Part shown: piece after piece, positions 1 to 8,704 of the stretch
How positions within the stretch are numbered: the stretch's first letter is position 1
Layout: each line of letters starts with the position of its first letter
Source of the DNA: Desulfuromonadaceae bacterium
GTDB lineage: Bacteria > Desulfobacterota > Desulfuromonadia > Geobacterales > Pseudopelobacteraceae
Reading direction: 5' to 3'
NCBI GenBank assembly: GCA_028683435.1
Contig: JAQUIG010000003.1
Location: 62,001 to 126,000 of the forward strand
DNA: 64,000 nt
Notes under the pieces: model-generated
Database searches by the model: none
The model's input: only the letters and a program-made list of their open reading frames with translations
Told to the model about the DNA's origin: nothing
Made by a program: the position numbers and the translations under genes

Positions 1-2
1 TA

Positions 3-1118
3 CCGCAGTTGTCTCTCAACGGCGCGGCGGTGCTCTCAAAGGACGAAAGCCAGGTAATAGCCGGAATTCCTGCTCAGCGCCAGTTTGGGCGCGCGGTCGA
101 TCTGACGGTTTCCCAGCCGCTCTATACCTGGGGCAAATTGAGTGCCGCCCTCCGTGCCGCCGAGGTTGGGCTGAAAACCGCTGACCAGCAGTTGCGGTTG
201 TATCGGCAGGCGGCCTACCGTGATGTCGTGGCGGCCTATTACGATATTCAATTGGCCAGAGAACTGTATCGGTTGGCGCAGGAAAACAGGTCTCAGAAGA
301 TGCGCCATCTGGATGAAGCGACCCGCAAATTCAGTGCCGGAGTTGCGACAGACTATGATGTGCTGGCTGCTGAAGTTGCGGCTGAAAATACGCAGCCGGA
401 AGTCATTCGCTCCGAGAATAGCATTCGCATGGCCCGCGAGCGGCTCCGTTTTCTGCTCGCCATGGGGGCAGACGAGGTTGATGCCGCCGGGTCCCGGCAA
501 GAGCCGGCAGCCGATCGGCCCCTGCCGGCCGGTTATGCCGAAGCATTGCAGATCGCTGCCAAATGTCGTCCGGAGCTGGCAGACCTACGTCTGCGTATCG
601 GCATCTATAATGAACTGATAACGATTGCCAACGCCGAAAACAAACCGCGCCTCGATCTGAAAGGGGGTGCCGGCTGGCACTGGGCACGCCTGGATGATCC
701 CGGTCCGGCGCTGCACGCCGATGGACCGGCCTGGAACGTCGGTTTGCACCTGTCGTTCCCTTTTTTTGACGGATTCCGGACAAACGGCAAGGTTGCTCAG
801 GCAAGAAGCGACCTGCGCACAAAACAGATCGAAGAGGCCAAGCTGCTGGATTCGGTAGCCCTCGAAGTCCGCCAGGCGGAATTTTCATACCACGAAGCGG
901 CCGAAATTCTGAAAGCACTCTCCGGCACGGTCAAACAGGCCGCACGTCTGATTCAGATGGCGGAAAAAGGGTATGAGTTCGGTGTCAAGATAAGGCTTGA
1001 GGTCGATGATGCACAGTTGAACCTGCTCCAGGCCAAAAGCAATCAGGCCAGGGCAGAGCGAGACCTGCGTGTTGCCAAGGTTAATTATCTCTGGGCGATA
1101 GGGGGGGCTGGGGAGTAG
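3..1118 (+). CDS. TolC-family outer membrane efflux protein (5' truncated by window edge)
   Basis: Reading frame is open at the left edge, so the true start and signal peptide lie outside the window; about 371 residues are visible. The protein looks like an outer membrane efflux (OEP/TolC) channel: two long Ala/Glu/Arg-rich helical stretches, a QPLYTWGKL element typical of the strand entering the first helical hairpin, and a matching second half with LSFPFFDGFRTNGKV followed by another long helix. By family, it would form the trimeric outer-membrane tunnel of a type I or RND export system. The partner genes are probably upstream and not visible; the MacAB genes at 16.7 kb are a possible but distant partner. 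Family confident, substrate unknown. Confidence 0.85.
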   Translation, partial: PQLSLNGAAVLSKDESQVIAGIPAQRQFGRAVDLTVSQPLYTWGKLSAALRAAEVGLKTADQQLRLYRQAAYRDVVAAYYDIQLARELYRLAQENRSQKMRHLDEATRKFSAGVATDYDVLAAEVAAENTQPEVIRSENSIRMARERLRFLLAMGADEVDAAGSRQEPAADRPLPAGYAEALQIAAKCRPELADLRLRIGIYNELITIANAENKPRLDLKGGAGWHWARLDDPGPALHADGPAWNVGLHLSFPFFDGFRTNGKVAQARSDLRTKQIEEAKLLDSVALEVRQAEFSYHEAAEILKALSGTVKQAARLIQMAEKGYEFGVKIRLEVDDAQLNLLQAKSNQARAERDLRVAKVNYLWAIGGAGE

Positions 1119-1224
1119 CCCTGCGGAGTGTCTAGCAAGTCAGTATCTGCTGTATCTACAATCCTTTTGACTCATTCTGACCTCCGTGGTACGTTACACT
1201 ATTATTTCCCGGCGGGAGAAACCA

Positions 1225-2139
1225 ATGAGCATTGTTGTTGTCGGTACCGTGGCGTTTGACACCGTTGAAACCCCTTTCGGGCGGGGAGAGAACGTTCTGG
1301 GGGGCTCAGCCACCTATTTTTCTACCTCGGCCAGCTTCTTTACCGACGTGTCGCTGGTTGCGGTTGTCGGAGAAGATTTCCCGGAAGAGCACATCACTTT
1401 TCTGCAGGGGCGCAACATCGATACGGCCGGTTTGCAGCGCATCCCCGGCAAGACGTTCCACTGGAGCGGCCGCTATGGGTATGACCTGAACGAGGCGGAG
1501 ACCCTTGACACCCAGCTTAATGTGCTGATGGATTTTCAGCCGGAGCTGTCGGAATCCTACCGCGACGCGGAATATCTGTTTCTGGCCAATATCGATCCCG
1601 ACCTGCAGATGAAAGTGCTGGAACAGGTTCGGAAACCAAAACTTGTGGCGTGCGACACGATGAACTTCTGGATCTCATCAAAACCGGAAGCTCTGAAGAA
1701 AGTGCTCCGTAAGGTTGATGTTGTTGTCATCAACGAAGGTGAGGCGCGTCAGTTCACCGGAGAAGCCAACCTGGTCAAGGCTGCGCGGCAGATTATCGCA
1801 CTCGGCTGCAAGCGGTTGGTCGTCAAGCGGGGAGAGTACGGTGTCCTGATGTTTACAGCCGATTCGGTTTTTGCCGCACCCGCCTACCCGCTGGAAGAGG
1901 TGTTCGATCCGACCGGCGCCGGGGACACCTTTGCCGGAGGTTTTATGGGATATCTGGCAAATACCGGAGATATGTCGGAGGAGGGGCTTCGCCAGGCGAT
2001 CGTCTTCGGCAGTGTTATGGCCTCTTTCAACGTTGAGGACTTCAGTCTTGAGCGTATGAAGCGGCTTCAATATCAGGAAATTGAGGCTCGTTACAAACAA
2101 TTCAAGGTGCTGACAAGCTTCAGGGATATTTCATACTGA
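1225..2139 (+). CDS. PfkB-family carbohydrate/nucleoside kinase
   Basis: A 304-residue PfkB (ribokinase-fold) sugar kinase. The N-terminus (VVVGTVAFDTV, then GGSATYF) matches the first PfkB signature region, and DPTGAGDTFAGGF at residues 228-240 is the second signature, with Asp234 as the predicted catalytic base and the GAGD anion hole. The start at 1225 is preferred over the in-frame GTG at 1186 because GGGAG sits just upstream and the family N-terminus begins there. The next gene's longest frame overlaps its stop, suggesting one operon with the TPR lipoprotein and RodZ genes. Substrate cannot be assigned from sequence; adenosine kinase-like or ribokinase-like roles are both possible. Confidence 0.9.
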   Translation: MSIVVVGTVAFDTVETPFGRGENVLGGSATYFSTSASFFTDVSLVAVVGEDFPEEHITFLQGRNIDTAGLQRIPGKTFHWSGRYGYDLNEAETLDTQLNVLMDFQPELSESYRDAEYLFLANIDPDLQMKVLEQVRKPKLVACDTMNFWISSKPEALKKVLRKVDVVVINEGEARQFTGEANLVKAARQIIALGCKRLVVKRGEYGVLMFTADSVFAAPAYPLEEVFDPTGAGDTFAGGFMGYLANTGDMSEEGLRQAIVFGSVMASFNVEDFSLERMKRLQYQEIEARYKQFKVLTSFRDISY

Positions 2140-2201
2140 TGGAGGGTTTGTCGGGTGTTAACGCACTTATCCTGTTTTTCAGGGCCAGAGAGATACATAC
2201 A

Positions 2202-2963
2202 ATGAAAACCGTTTTCAACTCCATAGCCGTAGCGCTTCTGCTTCTTACCGTTTTTGGCTGTGTATCCAGGCGGGGGCAGAGATACTCAGAGCCGGATATG
2301 GCCGCCTACCATTACCAAATGGGGCTTTCTTATCTTGGCGAGCGTAATTATACCTCTGCCCTGATTGATCTGACCGAGGCCGAGAAACTTGATCCCGATA
2401 ACCCTGATGTCCTTTATAATCTCGGTATGGCCTTTATCGGGAAAAAACGTCCCGATCTCGCCGAGGCGAAATTTCTGCAAGCTATCCGTCTTAAACCGGG
2501 TTTTTCTGTTGCGCGCAATGATCTGGGGGTCGCCTACCTCGATTTGAAGCGCTGGGACAGTGCTATTCAGCAGTTCAAAGTTGTAAAAGATGATCTTTTT
2601 TACGACAACAATGAAAATGCTTCCATCAATCTGGGACTGGCCTATCTGGGAAAAGGTAATTACCCCAAAGCATTGGAAGTGCTGCAGGGTGTTGTTGCCT
2701 TGAACCCGCGTAGACTTGAGGCGCGGCTTTCTCTCGGGCGGGTCTTGTTCGCCATGGACAAGAGCGAACAGGCGATTACCGAATATAAAAAGGCGCTTGA
2801 TATTTATAGTGATTATGGTGCGGCCCATTATTACCTGGGGCAGGCGCAGCTTAAGCTGAGCAGGATCGATGCTGCCCGCGCTTCATTCAAAGAGACGGTA
2901 CGGCTTATCCCTGACAATGAACTGGGTCGTGCCGCCCTTGGGTATCTGGATCTTCTTAAATGA
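2202..2963 (+). CDS. TPR-repeat lipoprotein (PilF/PilW-like)
   Basis: A 253-residue lipoprotein. The start at 2202 gives MKTVF, a hydrophobic core and a lipobox LTVFGC with lipidated Cys20; the in-frame ATG at 2139 would put an unlikely extension before the signal peptide. About five consecutive TPR units follow (for example YHYQMGLSYLGERNYTSALI and PDVLYNLGMAFIGKKRPDLA). The fold is a protein-binding superhelix like that of PilF/PilW, the lipoproteins that help type IV pilus secretins assemble. Its stop overlaps the rodZ start (ATGA at 2960), so the two are translationally coupled, which points to an envelope or cell-shape role. No pilus genes are visible, so the PilF role is only an analogy. 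Confidence 0.85.
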   Translation: MKTVFNSIAVALLLLTVFGCVSRRGQRYSEPDMAAYHYQMGLSYLGERNYTSALIDLTEAEKLDPDNPDVLYNLGMAFIGKKRPDLAEAKFLQAIRLKPGFSVARNDLGVAYLDLKRWDSAIQQFKVVKDDLFYDNNENASINLGLAYLGKGNYPKALEVLQGVVALNPRRLEARLSLGRVLFAMDKSEQAITEYKKALDIYSDYGAAHYYLGQAQLKLSRIDAARASFKETVRLIPDNELGRAALGYLDLLK

Positions 2964-3844
2964 GTGAGGTCAATGTGTCGGATACGGTTCCAGCTTCGCC
3001 GGAAACTCTCGGCGGTTCACCGGGGGCGGTTCTTCGCCGCTGTCGGGAGTTTCACGGTATTACCATTGAAGAAGCCTCCGAAGCTACCAAAATAGGCATT
3101 TCTTACCTGAAAGCATTGGAGTCCGACCAGATCCGTGAATTTGCTAATCAGGCCTACCTCAAGGGGTTTCTTCGTATTTACGCCACCTACCTCGGCCTGA
3201 ACTCCGATGATGTGGCACGGATGTATGCCAAGTTGTTCGGATCTCAGGATGATAAGCCGTCTCCTGCCCGCGCGTCGGCGTCGACAGCACCCGCGCGTCG
3301 ACCGCGCCGTCTGATGTCCCTGAAAAAATTAGTGCTCCCGGCATTATTACTGGCAATGATCCTGATTACCGCAACCTTCTTCAATCGCACCCCGCCGCCT
3401 GTTCGTCAACCGCAACCGGTTGCGGTGGTTGCCCCACCCCTTAAAAACAGTGCCGTTCAGAGCGTACAAAGCTCCGCAGGAGTCAAGAAGGAGGAGGAAC
3501 GGGACATTATCCCGACTACCAGGGCAGAGGTGCATCTGGCAGAACCACCTGTCGCTGTAGAACCAATGGTTTCGGTACCTCCGCCAGAAACGCCCAAGGG
3601 GTTCATTCTAAAAATCAAGGTTACCCAGAACGGCATACTGACGTCCACCGTTGACGACTCCGAGCCACAACAGTATGAGCTTGAGGTCGGAGATGTCATA
3701 GAGTGGAAAGCAGAAAAAACAGTCACACTGGAATTGAGTAATGCCGGTGGCGTAGACGTTGAATTGAACGGCAAACCGTACAGGTCGCTCGGGCCTCCCG
3801 GTGAACCGGGTTACATTGAACTTGATGCTTCCGGCGTAAAATGA
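2960..3844 (+). CDS. RodZ-like cytoskeletal HTH membrane protein
   Basis: A 294-residue protein with the RodZ layout: an Xre-type helix-turn-helix (HTH_25) at about residues 21-90 with the motif ITIEEASEATKIGISYLKALE, an Arg-rich linker, one membrane segment at about 122-141, a Pro/Val-rich periplasmic stretch, and a C-terminal DUF4115 beta domain from about residue 213. RodZ links MreB filaments to the elongation machinery across the inner membrane. The ATGA overlap with the TPR lipoprotein fixes the start and shows tight co-expression. The HTH of this family usually binds MreB rather than DNA. No mreB lies nearby in the window. Confidence 0.88.
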   Translation: MSEVNVSDTVPASPETLGGSPGAVLRRCREFHGITIEEASEATKIGISYLKALESDQIREFANQAYLKGFLRIYATYLGLNSDDVARMYAKLFGSQDDKPSPARASASTAPARRPRRLMSLKKLVLPALLLAMILITATFFNRTPPPVRQPQPVAVVAPPLKNSAVQSVQSSAGVKKEEERDIIPTTRAEVHLAEPPVAVEPMVSVPPPETPKGFILKIKVTQNGILTSTVDDSEPQQYELEVGDVIEWKAEKTVTLELSNAGGVDVELNGKPYRSLGPPGEPGYIELDASGVK

Positions 3845-3914
3845 GTAATGCCGGCAGATTTTGCATCCCTGCTGTCTTCTCTGTATGGCATAACTGAAAA
3901 AGAAAATCAGACTC

Positions 3915-3942
3915 TTGACACCGGCCCGCTTCATGCTAGACT
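3915..3942 (+). promoter_or_regulatory. Sigma-70-type promoter for the response regulator at 3975
   Basis: TTGACA at 3915-3920, a 16-base spacer, then TAGACT at 3937-3942 (4 of 6 against TATAAT). Transcription would begin near 3949, downstream of the earliest in-frame start codons, which supports GTG 3975 as the real start of the regulator. Confidence 0.5.
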
Positions 3943-3974
3943 TCCAGTACTTCGAACCGGGTGGGAGAACCATT

Positions 3975-4349
3975 GTGCAACAGGGATATAAACGGATACT
4001 GGTTGTTGATGATGAGGAAAATGCCCGGGTAGCACTTTCAAAAATTCTTGCCCATGATGGTTATGACGTCTCCTCAGCGAGGAACGGGGTTGAAGCTCTC
4101 AATTATCTGCGCAGTAAAGATGTAGAGCTGATCATTACCGATCTGAATATGCCGGAGATGAATGGCTTGATGTTTTTACGCGAACTCAACCGCAGTCACC
4201 CAGCCAGCAACGTCATCATGATCACCGCCTACGGCGAAGTCGAGTCGTATCTCGAAGCCATGACGCTTGGCGCCTTTGAATACATCAACAAACCGGTCAG
4301 ATATGACGATCTTAAAAAAGTCATCGACAAGATCTTCAAAACCGTCTGA
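3975..4349 (+). CDS. Single-domain response regulator (CheY/Spo0F type)
   Basis: A 124-residue receiver domain with no output domain. From GTG 3975 (GGGAG seven bases upstream) the acidic pocket is Asp12-Asp13, the phospho-acceptor is Asp56 in TDLNMP, the switch residue is Thr84 and the conserved lysine is Lys106 in NKP. Such proteins act through protein-protein contact, as in chemotaxis or phosphorelays. A HisKA-only protein lies 560 bases downstream, past the stress protein, and could be its partner; that link is inference. A 7-bp inverted repeat (CCGTCTG/CAGACGG, 4342-4357) overlaps the stop codon but lacks a T run, so it is a poor terminator. Confidence 0.9.
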   Translation: MQQGYKRILVVDDEENARVALSKILAHDGYDVSSARNGVEALNYLRSKDVELIITDLNMPEMNGLMFLRELNRSHPASNVIMITAYGEVESYLEAMTLGAFEYINKPVRYDDLKKVIDKIFKTV

Positions 4350-4457
4350 ACAGACGGCCGTATTTATGGAGCGAGTAATAGCTTCCTGTCTTTTTGAACA
4401 TAAAAATGATATAGCCGGTTTTTTGTCCTATTCCAGCAGGGCCCAGGAGGATTCAAT

Positions 4458-4907
4458 ATGAAGCCGTTCACAAAAATATTAACCGCCGTCGATTTTTCGG
4501 AAAATTCAGAATATGCCTTCGATTATGCCCTGACGCTGGCTACTCAGTTCAATGCAGAGCTCACAATTATTCATGTCATTAACGAACCGGTGGATCTGCG
4601 CGGATTCTATGTGCCGCACATCTCTTTCGAGCAGCTGGAAAAAGAGATCGAAGAAAGCGCTGTCAAGATGATGGCGACCTTCTGCAGTTCAAAGTTAGGT
4701 TCTTTTTCAAATTACAAAACGGCGATCGTGACCGGGATCCCTTGCGACGAAATCATGGCTGCTGCCGCCAAAAACAATGCGTCCCTGATAGTGCTCGGCA
4801 CTCATGGCAGAACCGGTCTCGACCGTATCCTTTTCGGCAGCACTGCAGAACGGGTGGTGCGCGCTGCCACATGCCCTGTTCTGACGGTCAGGCTCCCGGC
4901 CGTTTAA
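4458..4907 (+). CDS. Universal stress protein (UspA family)
   Basis: A 149-residue Usp fold protein preceded by a strong AGGAGG Shine-Dalgarno. The C-terminal ATP-binding signature G-x2-G-x9-G-S/T is intact (GTHG, nine residues, then GST), so this is probably an ATP-binding UspFG/MJ0577-like member rather than a non-binding UspA. The N-terminal ILTAVDFSENSEYAFDYAL is typical. It lies between a response regulator and a kinase remnant. Role in stress or energy limitation is by family only. Confidence 0.92.
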   Translation: MKPFTKILTAVDFSENSEYAFDYALTLATQFNAELTIIHVINEPVDLRGFYVPHISFEQLEKEIEESAVKMMATFCSSKLGSFSNYKTAIVTGIPCDEIMAAAAKNNASLIVLGTHGRTGLDRILFGSTAERVVRAATCPVLTVRLPAV

Positions 4908-4909
4908 CT

Positions 4910-5173
4910 GTGTGCAAAAAGACAGAGTCGCCCGAGAGCGCCCATGAAGAGATGGTCCGCTCTGAAACGCTCGCGGCTATGCGGTCTCTTTCAGCAGGCG
5001 TTGCCCATGAAATCCGTAATCCGCTCAACTCCATCTCCCTGTTTGTTCAGCTTATGCGCCAGACAACGACTGAACCGGATCACCTCGAACAGCAGGAAAA
5101 AATCCTCAAAGAGGTGGAGCGGATAGATTCCATTGTCCGAAAATTGCTGGATGGACCGCAGCGGATCCGCTGA
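4910..5173 (+). CDS. HisKA-only protein, probable histidine-kinase remnant
   Basis: An 87-residue product from GTG 4910 (two bases after the Usp stop; ATG 4952 is an alternative). It contains a complete dimerisation/phosphoacceptor helix pair with H-box AGVAHEIRNPLNSI (His33) and the second helix ending RIDSIVRKLLDGPQ. The frame stops exactly where the linker to the ATPase domain should begin, and the next gene starts 30 bases later, so no HATPase domain follows. Either it is a decayed kinase or a free-standing phosphotransfer (Hpt-like) module for the response regulator upstream. No frameshifted ATPase remnant was seen downstream. The H-box itself is clear. Confidence 0.6.
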   Translation: MCKKTESPESAHEEMVRSETLAAMRSLSAGVAHEIRNPLNSISLFVQLMRQTTTEPDHLEQQEKILKEVERIDSIVRKLLDGPQRIR

Positions 5174-5202
5174 TAACCTGTACACATTTTAGAGTTGACT
5201 AC

Positions 5203-6780
5203 ATGCCTTTCATCTATCGAAACTTCTGTCTCACCCCCCATGACGGTGAAGAGTCTCTCCCTGCGCTTCTGGCGGCAAAACTTTCCGTTCCGCAGACATC
5301 CGTGCGAGATCTCCGCATCGTCCGCAAAGGGATAGATGCCCGCAAAAAGGCGCAGATCAAACTGGTCTACACGCTCTCCTTTTCTGGTGATGACGTGGTC
5401 CGGTTGCGTCTCGGGATCGATCCGGCGCTGGAATGGCAGGATGAAAAAACGGCTCCGGCTCCGGTACAGATCCGGTCAAATAAACGCATCGTCATCGTCG
5501 GCTCCGGTCCGGCCGGGCTGTTCGCAGCCCTGCGTCTGGCAGAGTACGGAGTCACGGCAACGATAATTGAGCGCGGTGAGCCTGTGGAACAGCGGGCGCT
5601 GGCCGTGCAGCGCTTCTGGAAAGAGGGGATCCTCGATCCTGAATCGAATGTCCAGTTCGGCGAAGGGGGAGCCGGGACTTTTTCAGACGGTAAATTGACC
5701 TGTCGCTCCAGAGATCCGCTGGTGTCGTGGGTGCTGGAACAATTTGCCGCTTTCGGTGCCCAGCCTGAGATACGCTATCTCGCCAAACCGCACATCGGCA
5801 CTGACCGATTGAGAGCGGTAATCAGTGCCATCAGGCGGGGCCTTCTTGAGAAGGGTTTTGATATCCGCTTCGGCTGTCGAATGACCGGCCTGGATATCAA
5901 AAACGGCAGCATCGCAGCAGTGACACTGAATGGTGCGGAAGAAATTCCGTGTGATTATCTGATCCTGGCGAGCGGCCATAGTGCCCGGGACACTTTTGAA
6001 CTGCTGGAGCGGTCGAAAGTGCCGCTGCAGCGGAAACCGTTCGCGATGGGACTCCGGGTTGAGCATCCTCAAGAGCTGATAAACCGGATCCAGTACGGCA
6101 GCCAGAAACAGCCAAACCTGCCGGCGGCTGACTATGCTGTTGCCTGGAATAACAGCTCCAGCGGACGGAGCGCCTACTCCTTCTGCATGTGTCCTGGAGG
6201 GGTGGTCGTCGGTGGAGCATCCGAGGCGGGTGGGGTGGTGACCAACGGCATGAGCGGTCAACTGCGCAACTCACCTCATGCGAACAGCGCTCTGGTTGTT
6301 AATGTACGCGAAGATGATTTCGGTGGGGCTGGTCCGCTGGCAGGGGTTCGGTTGCAGCGCCGGTGGGAGCGGCGGGCTTTTGAACTGGGTGGAGGAGGGT
6401 ACCTGGCACCTGCCCAGAACCTGCTCGATTTTTTGCACCTTCCGGGAAAAGCGGCGACCAGATCGAGTTACCGTCCCGGTATTCGCGAGTCGGAGCTGGA
6501 TTCGGTACTGCCGCCCTTTATCATCGATACGCTACGGGAAGGGATTGCTGATTTCGGACGAAAGCTGAAGGGGTTCGTAACCGCCGAGGCGACCCTGATC
6601 GGCATAGAATCACGGACCTCTTCACCGGTGCGGGTCCTGCGCGACAGCTGTTTCGAGTCGGTCGGCGTCAAAGGGCTCTACCCTGCAGGTGAGGGAGCCG
6701 GTTATGCCGGAGGTATCATGAGTTCCGCCGTAGATGGTATCAAAATCGCCGACAGCATCGCCGGGCGGTTGAAAATGTAA
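5203..6780 (+). CDS. FAD-dependent dehydrogenase (COG2509 type)
   Basis: A 525-residue flavoprotein. An N-terminal domain of about 90 residues precedes a Rossmann dinucleotide-binding motif GSGPAG at residues 100-105, with IIERGEPVEQ at the end of the second strand. Later elements include NVQFGEGGAGTFSDGKLT and a C-terminal GLYPAGEGAGYAGGIMSSAVDGIKIA FAD-closing motif split around the GAGYAGG core. This matches the uncharacterised FAD-dependent dehydrogenases (COG2509) related to oxidoreductases found across bacteria. The reaction and physiological substrate are not known. It ends 62 bases before the convergent hemerythrin gene. Confidence 0.85.
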   Translation: MPFIYRNFCLTPHDGEESLPALLAAKLSVPQTSVRDLRIVRKGIDARKKAQIKLVYTLSFSGDDVVRLRLGIDPALEWQDEKTAPAPVQIRSNKRIVIVGSGPAGLFAALRLAEYGVTATIIERGEPVEQRALAVQRFWKEGILDPESNVQFGEGGAGTFSDGKLTCRSRDPLVSWVLEQFAAFGAQPEIRYLAKPHIGTDRLRAVISAIRRGLLEKGFDIRFGCRMTGLDIKNGSIAAVTLNGAEEIPCDYLILASGHSARDTFELLERSKVPLQRKPFAMGLRVEHPQELINRIQYGSQKQPNLPAADYAVAWNNSSSGRSAYSFCMCPGGVVVGGASEAGGVVTNGMSGQLRNSPHANSALVVNVREDDFGGAGPLAGVRLQRRWERRAFELGGGGYLAPAQNLLDFLHLPGKAATRSSYRPGIRESELDSVLPPFIIDTLREGIADFGRKLKGFVTAEATLIGIESRTSSPVRVLRDSCFESVGVKGLYPAGEGAGYAGGIMSSAVDGIKIADSIAGRLKM

Positions 6781-6842
6781 CCCCTCCAAATCTCAGGGGA
6801 GGCTTAAAAGCTTAACTCTTGATAAATGGGGGGCAGAGGGCG

Positions 6843-7247
6843 TTAGATTTCCGCCTGTTGGTGAATGAAGCGGCTGTATCCCTGATCGGTTCCCTTTATA
6901 TGACAGACCAGCCAGTCCACCATAAAATCAAGGACGCTAGCTCCCATTTCATGCCCGTCAATAAATTCGACCTGGATTTCACGCAGACGTGAAACAAACT
7001 GGTCATGCTCCTTTCGGTGCGCCGCCAGACCGGGGTAGTTACAGGAAAGCATCAGCCGTTCTTCTTCGCCGAAATGTTCCGTAACGTAGGTAATAAGCTC
7101 CCAGATCACCTCTCCAACCGCTTCAGCACCGTCTCCGCTCTTGATCGCTTCATTGAGTCTGTTAACCCAGCCGAAAAGCGCTTTATGCTGTGCATCAATC
7201 GTTGGAATTCCGAGCGCAATACTGTCGTCCCATTCAAAAATAGCCAT
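6843..7247 (-). CDS. Bacteriohemerythrin
   Basis: A 134-residue single-domain hemerythrin with all seven expected di-iron ligands: His21, His58, Glu62, His77, His81, His116 and Asp121. Such proteins bind O2 reversibly and are thought to store, deliver or detoxify oxygen in micro-aerobic or anaerobic bacteria. The start has GAGGTG upstream, and the gene begins 11 bases after the upstream M16 peptidase stop, so it is probably the last cistron of that minus-strand operon. It converges with the FAD dehydrogenase; the 62-base gap holds only a weak CCCCT/AGGGG hairpin. Confidence 0.95.
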   Translation of the reverse strand: MAIFEWDDSIALGIPTIDAQHKALFGWVNRLNEAIKSGDGAEAVGEVIWELITYVTEHFGEEERLMLSCNYPGLAAHRKEHDQFVSRLREIQVEFIDGHEMGASVLDFMVDWLVCHIKGTDQGYSRFIHQQAEI

Positions 7248-7258
7248 GCCTGTTCACC

Positions 7259-8704
7259 TCATTTGTCTGTTAATAAGGGCTTTGGAATATCCAACATCAG
7301 ATCAAGCTCCCGCACGGCACCCAGCGTTGCGAGCGGTTGGTCGAACTTTGCCGCATCGCCGATAACAACCAGTTTGAACGCGTCCGGGTGCAGGTGTTTT
7401 CGAGCGGCAGCGAGTATATCCTTTTTTGTTACTTTGGCAATGTTGTCGCGATATTGTTCAAGATAGCCGGCGGGGTAGGCGTAATATTCGAAGCGGGCCC
7501 GCTGGGAGACAATAGAAGCCGGAGTGGTAAAAGCAAACATGAACGAGTTGATCATGTATTCCCGGGCGGCGTTCAACTCACCATCGCTGACCGGTTCTTT
7601 TGTCAGGCCGGCAATAATACTCTTCATCAGATTGATCGTTTTGATGGTTGATTCCGCCTTGGTTTCAGTCTCCGCAACAAAGCTGCCGATAAAGCGGCGA
7701 CCGATGTCGAAGTTGCTGCCGACGCTGTAAGCGAGTCCGCGGTTAGTGCGGATTTCCATCGTTAAGCGCGATGTGAAACTCCCCCCCAGGATGTAGTCCA
7801 GAAGTCGCACGGCGTAGATATCGGGATTGTCCTTATTTATGCCCAGGTGCCCCATGCGGATGACGCTCTGATTGACATTTTTTTTGCCGTAAAGGATCTC
7901 GCTTCTAAATAGCTGTTTCGGCTGGGGTATTTCCGGCAACGTTAAGGCGTTGCGGCTTTTTTCCGCGACAAATGTCGAATTCAGCTCTTTGAGCAGCGCG
8001 GAACGATCAAAATCACCAGAGACGGAAAGAATCATGTTGTCGAGCCGGTAAAAGCGCCGGTGAAAATCGACCAGATCCTGGCGGGTGATGGCGGCGATCG
8101 ATGCAAAGGTAGGGATTTCACCCAGGGGATGCCCGGCGTAGATGGCCCGTTTGATTTCACGCTCGGCAATTTCCTTGGGATCGTCATTTTGGCGCCGCAA
8201 ACTTTCTACCGTCTGACTGCGGGCGATTTCTACCCGTTTTTCATTGAAGTCGGGACGGAGCAGTACGTGGCTGAAGATCTGCAGGGTCCGGCTGAAATTC
8301 TTTTTCAGTGCCGTCAGCGAGACCGTGCCGATATCAGTGCCGATGCCGCTTTCGACGCCCGACGCCATGAATTCGAGTTCGTCATCCATTGCTTCCGCTG
8401 TCATCCCCCCGGCACCACCGCTGCGCATAACAACCCCGGCCATACCGGACAGCCCCGATTTAGCGGCCGGCTCATAGACCGATCCAACCCGCACCATGGC
8501 CGTCATGTTGATGATCGGCAGTTCGGTGTCGCGCAGCAGATAGACCGGCATGCCGCAATCAAGGACAACCCGCTCGGTCTGGGGGATCTGAAAGCTCAGT
8601 TCGGGAAATTTCATGGTACGGGGATTTGACAATCTTTCTCCGGCGGCAGCCACTGAGACCAGCAGTGAAAGCAGAAAGAATAATGAAAGGAGGAGATGTC
8701 TCAT
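7259..8704 (-). CDS. M16-family peptidase homologue lacking the zinc motif
   Basis: A 481-residue secreted protein with an N-terminal signal peptide (about residues 1-21) and an M16 fold. Where the catalytic HxxEH should lie, the sequence reads GLSGMAGVVMRSGG, so no zinc ligands are present. It is therefore the non-catalytic partner, as in heterodimeric M16B proteases and mitochondrial processing peptidase alpha. Its start overlaps the stop of the catalytic M16 gene (ATGA), so the pair is translationally coupled and probably forms a periplasmic heterodimer. Later regions (SGDFDRSALL, GGSFTSRL, EIRTNRGLAYSV) match the M16 C-terminal half including the conserved R/Y element. Confidence 0.9.
   Translation of the reverse strand: MRHLLLSLFFLLSLLVSVAAAGERLSNPRTMKFPELSFQIPQTERVVLDCGMPVYLLRDTELPIINMTAMVRVGSVYEPAAKSGLSGMAGVVMRSGGAGGMTAEAMDDELEFMASGVESGIGTDIGTVSLTALKKNFSRTLQIFSHVLLRPDFNEKRVEIARSQTVESLRRQNDDPKEIAEREIKRAIYAGHPLGEIPTFASIAAITRQDLVDFHRRFYRLDNMILSVSGDFDRSALLKELNSTFVAEKSRNALTLPEIPQPKQLFRSEILYGKKNVNQSVIRMGHLGINKDNPDIYAVRLLDYILGGSFTSRLTMEIRTNRGLAYSVGSNFDIGRRFIGSFVAETETKAESTIKTINLMKSIIAGLTKEPVSDGELNAAREYMINSFMFAFTTPASIVSQRARFEYYAYPAGYLEQYRDNIAKVTKKDILAAARKHLHPDAFKLVVIGDAAKFDQPLATLGAVRELDLMLDIPKPLLTDK

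Noticed and set aside
2139-2201. ATG 2139 as start of the TPR lipoprotein.
   Set aside because: It would place 21 residues before a clear lipoprotein signal peptide and lipobox, so 2202 is the better start.
4342-4357. CCGTCTG/CAGACGG after the response regulator as terminator.
   Set aside because: Perfect but short, with a two-base loop and no T run; it overlaps the stop codon.
6781-6842. Hairpin CCCCT/AGGGG between the FAD dehydrogenase and hemerythrin genes as terminator.
   Set aside because: The stem is only about five bases with no T run in either direction; kept as a remark only.
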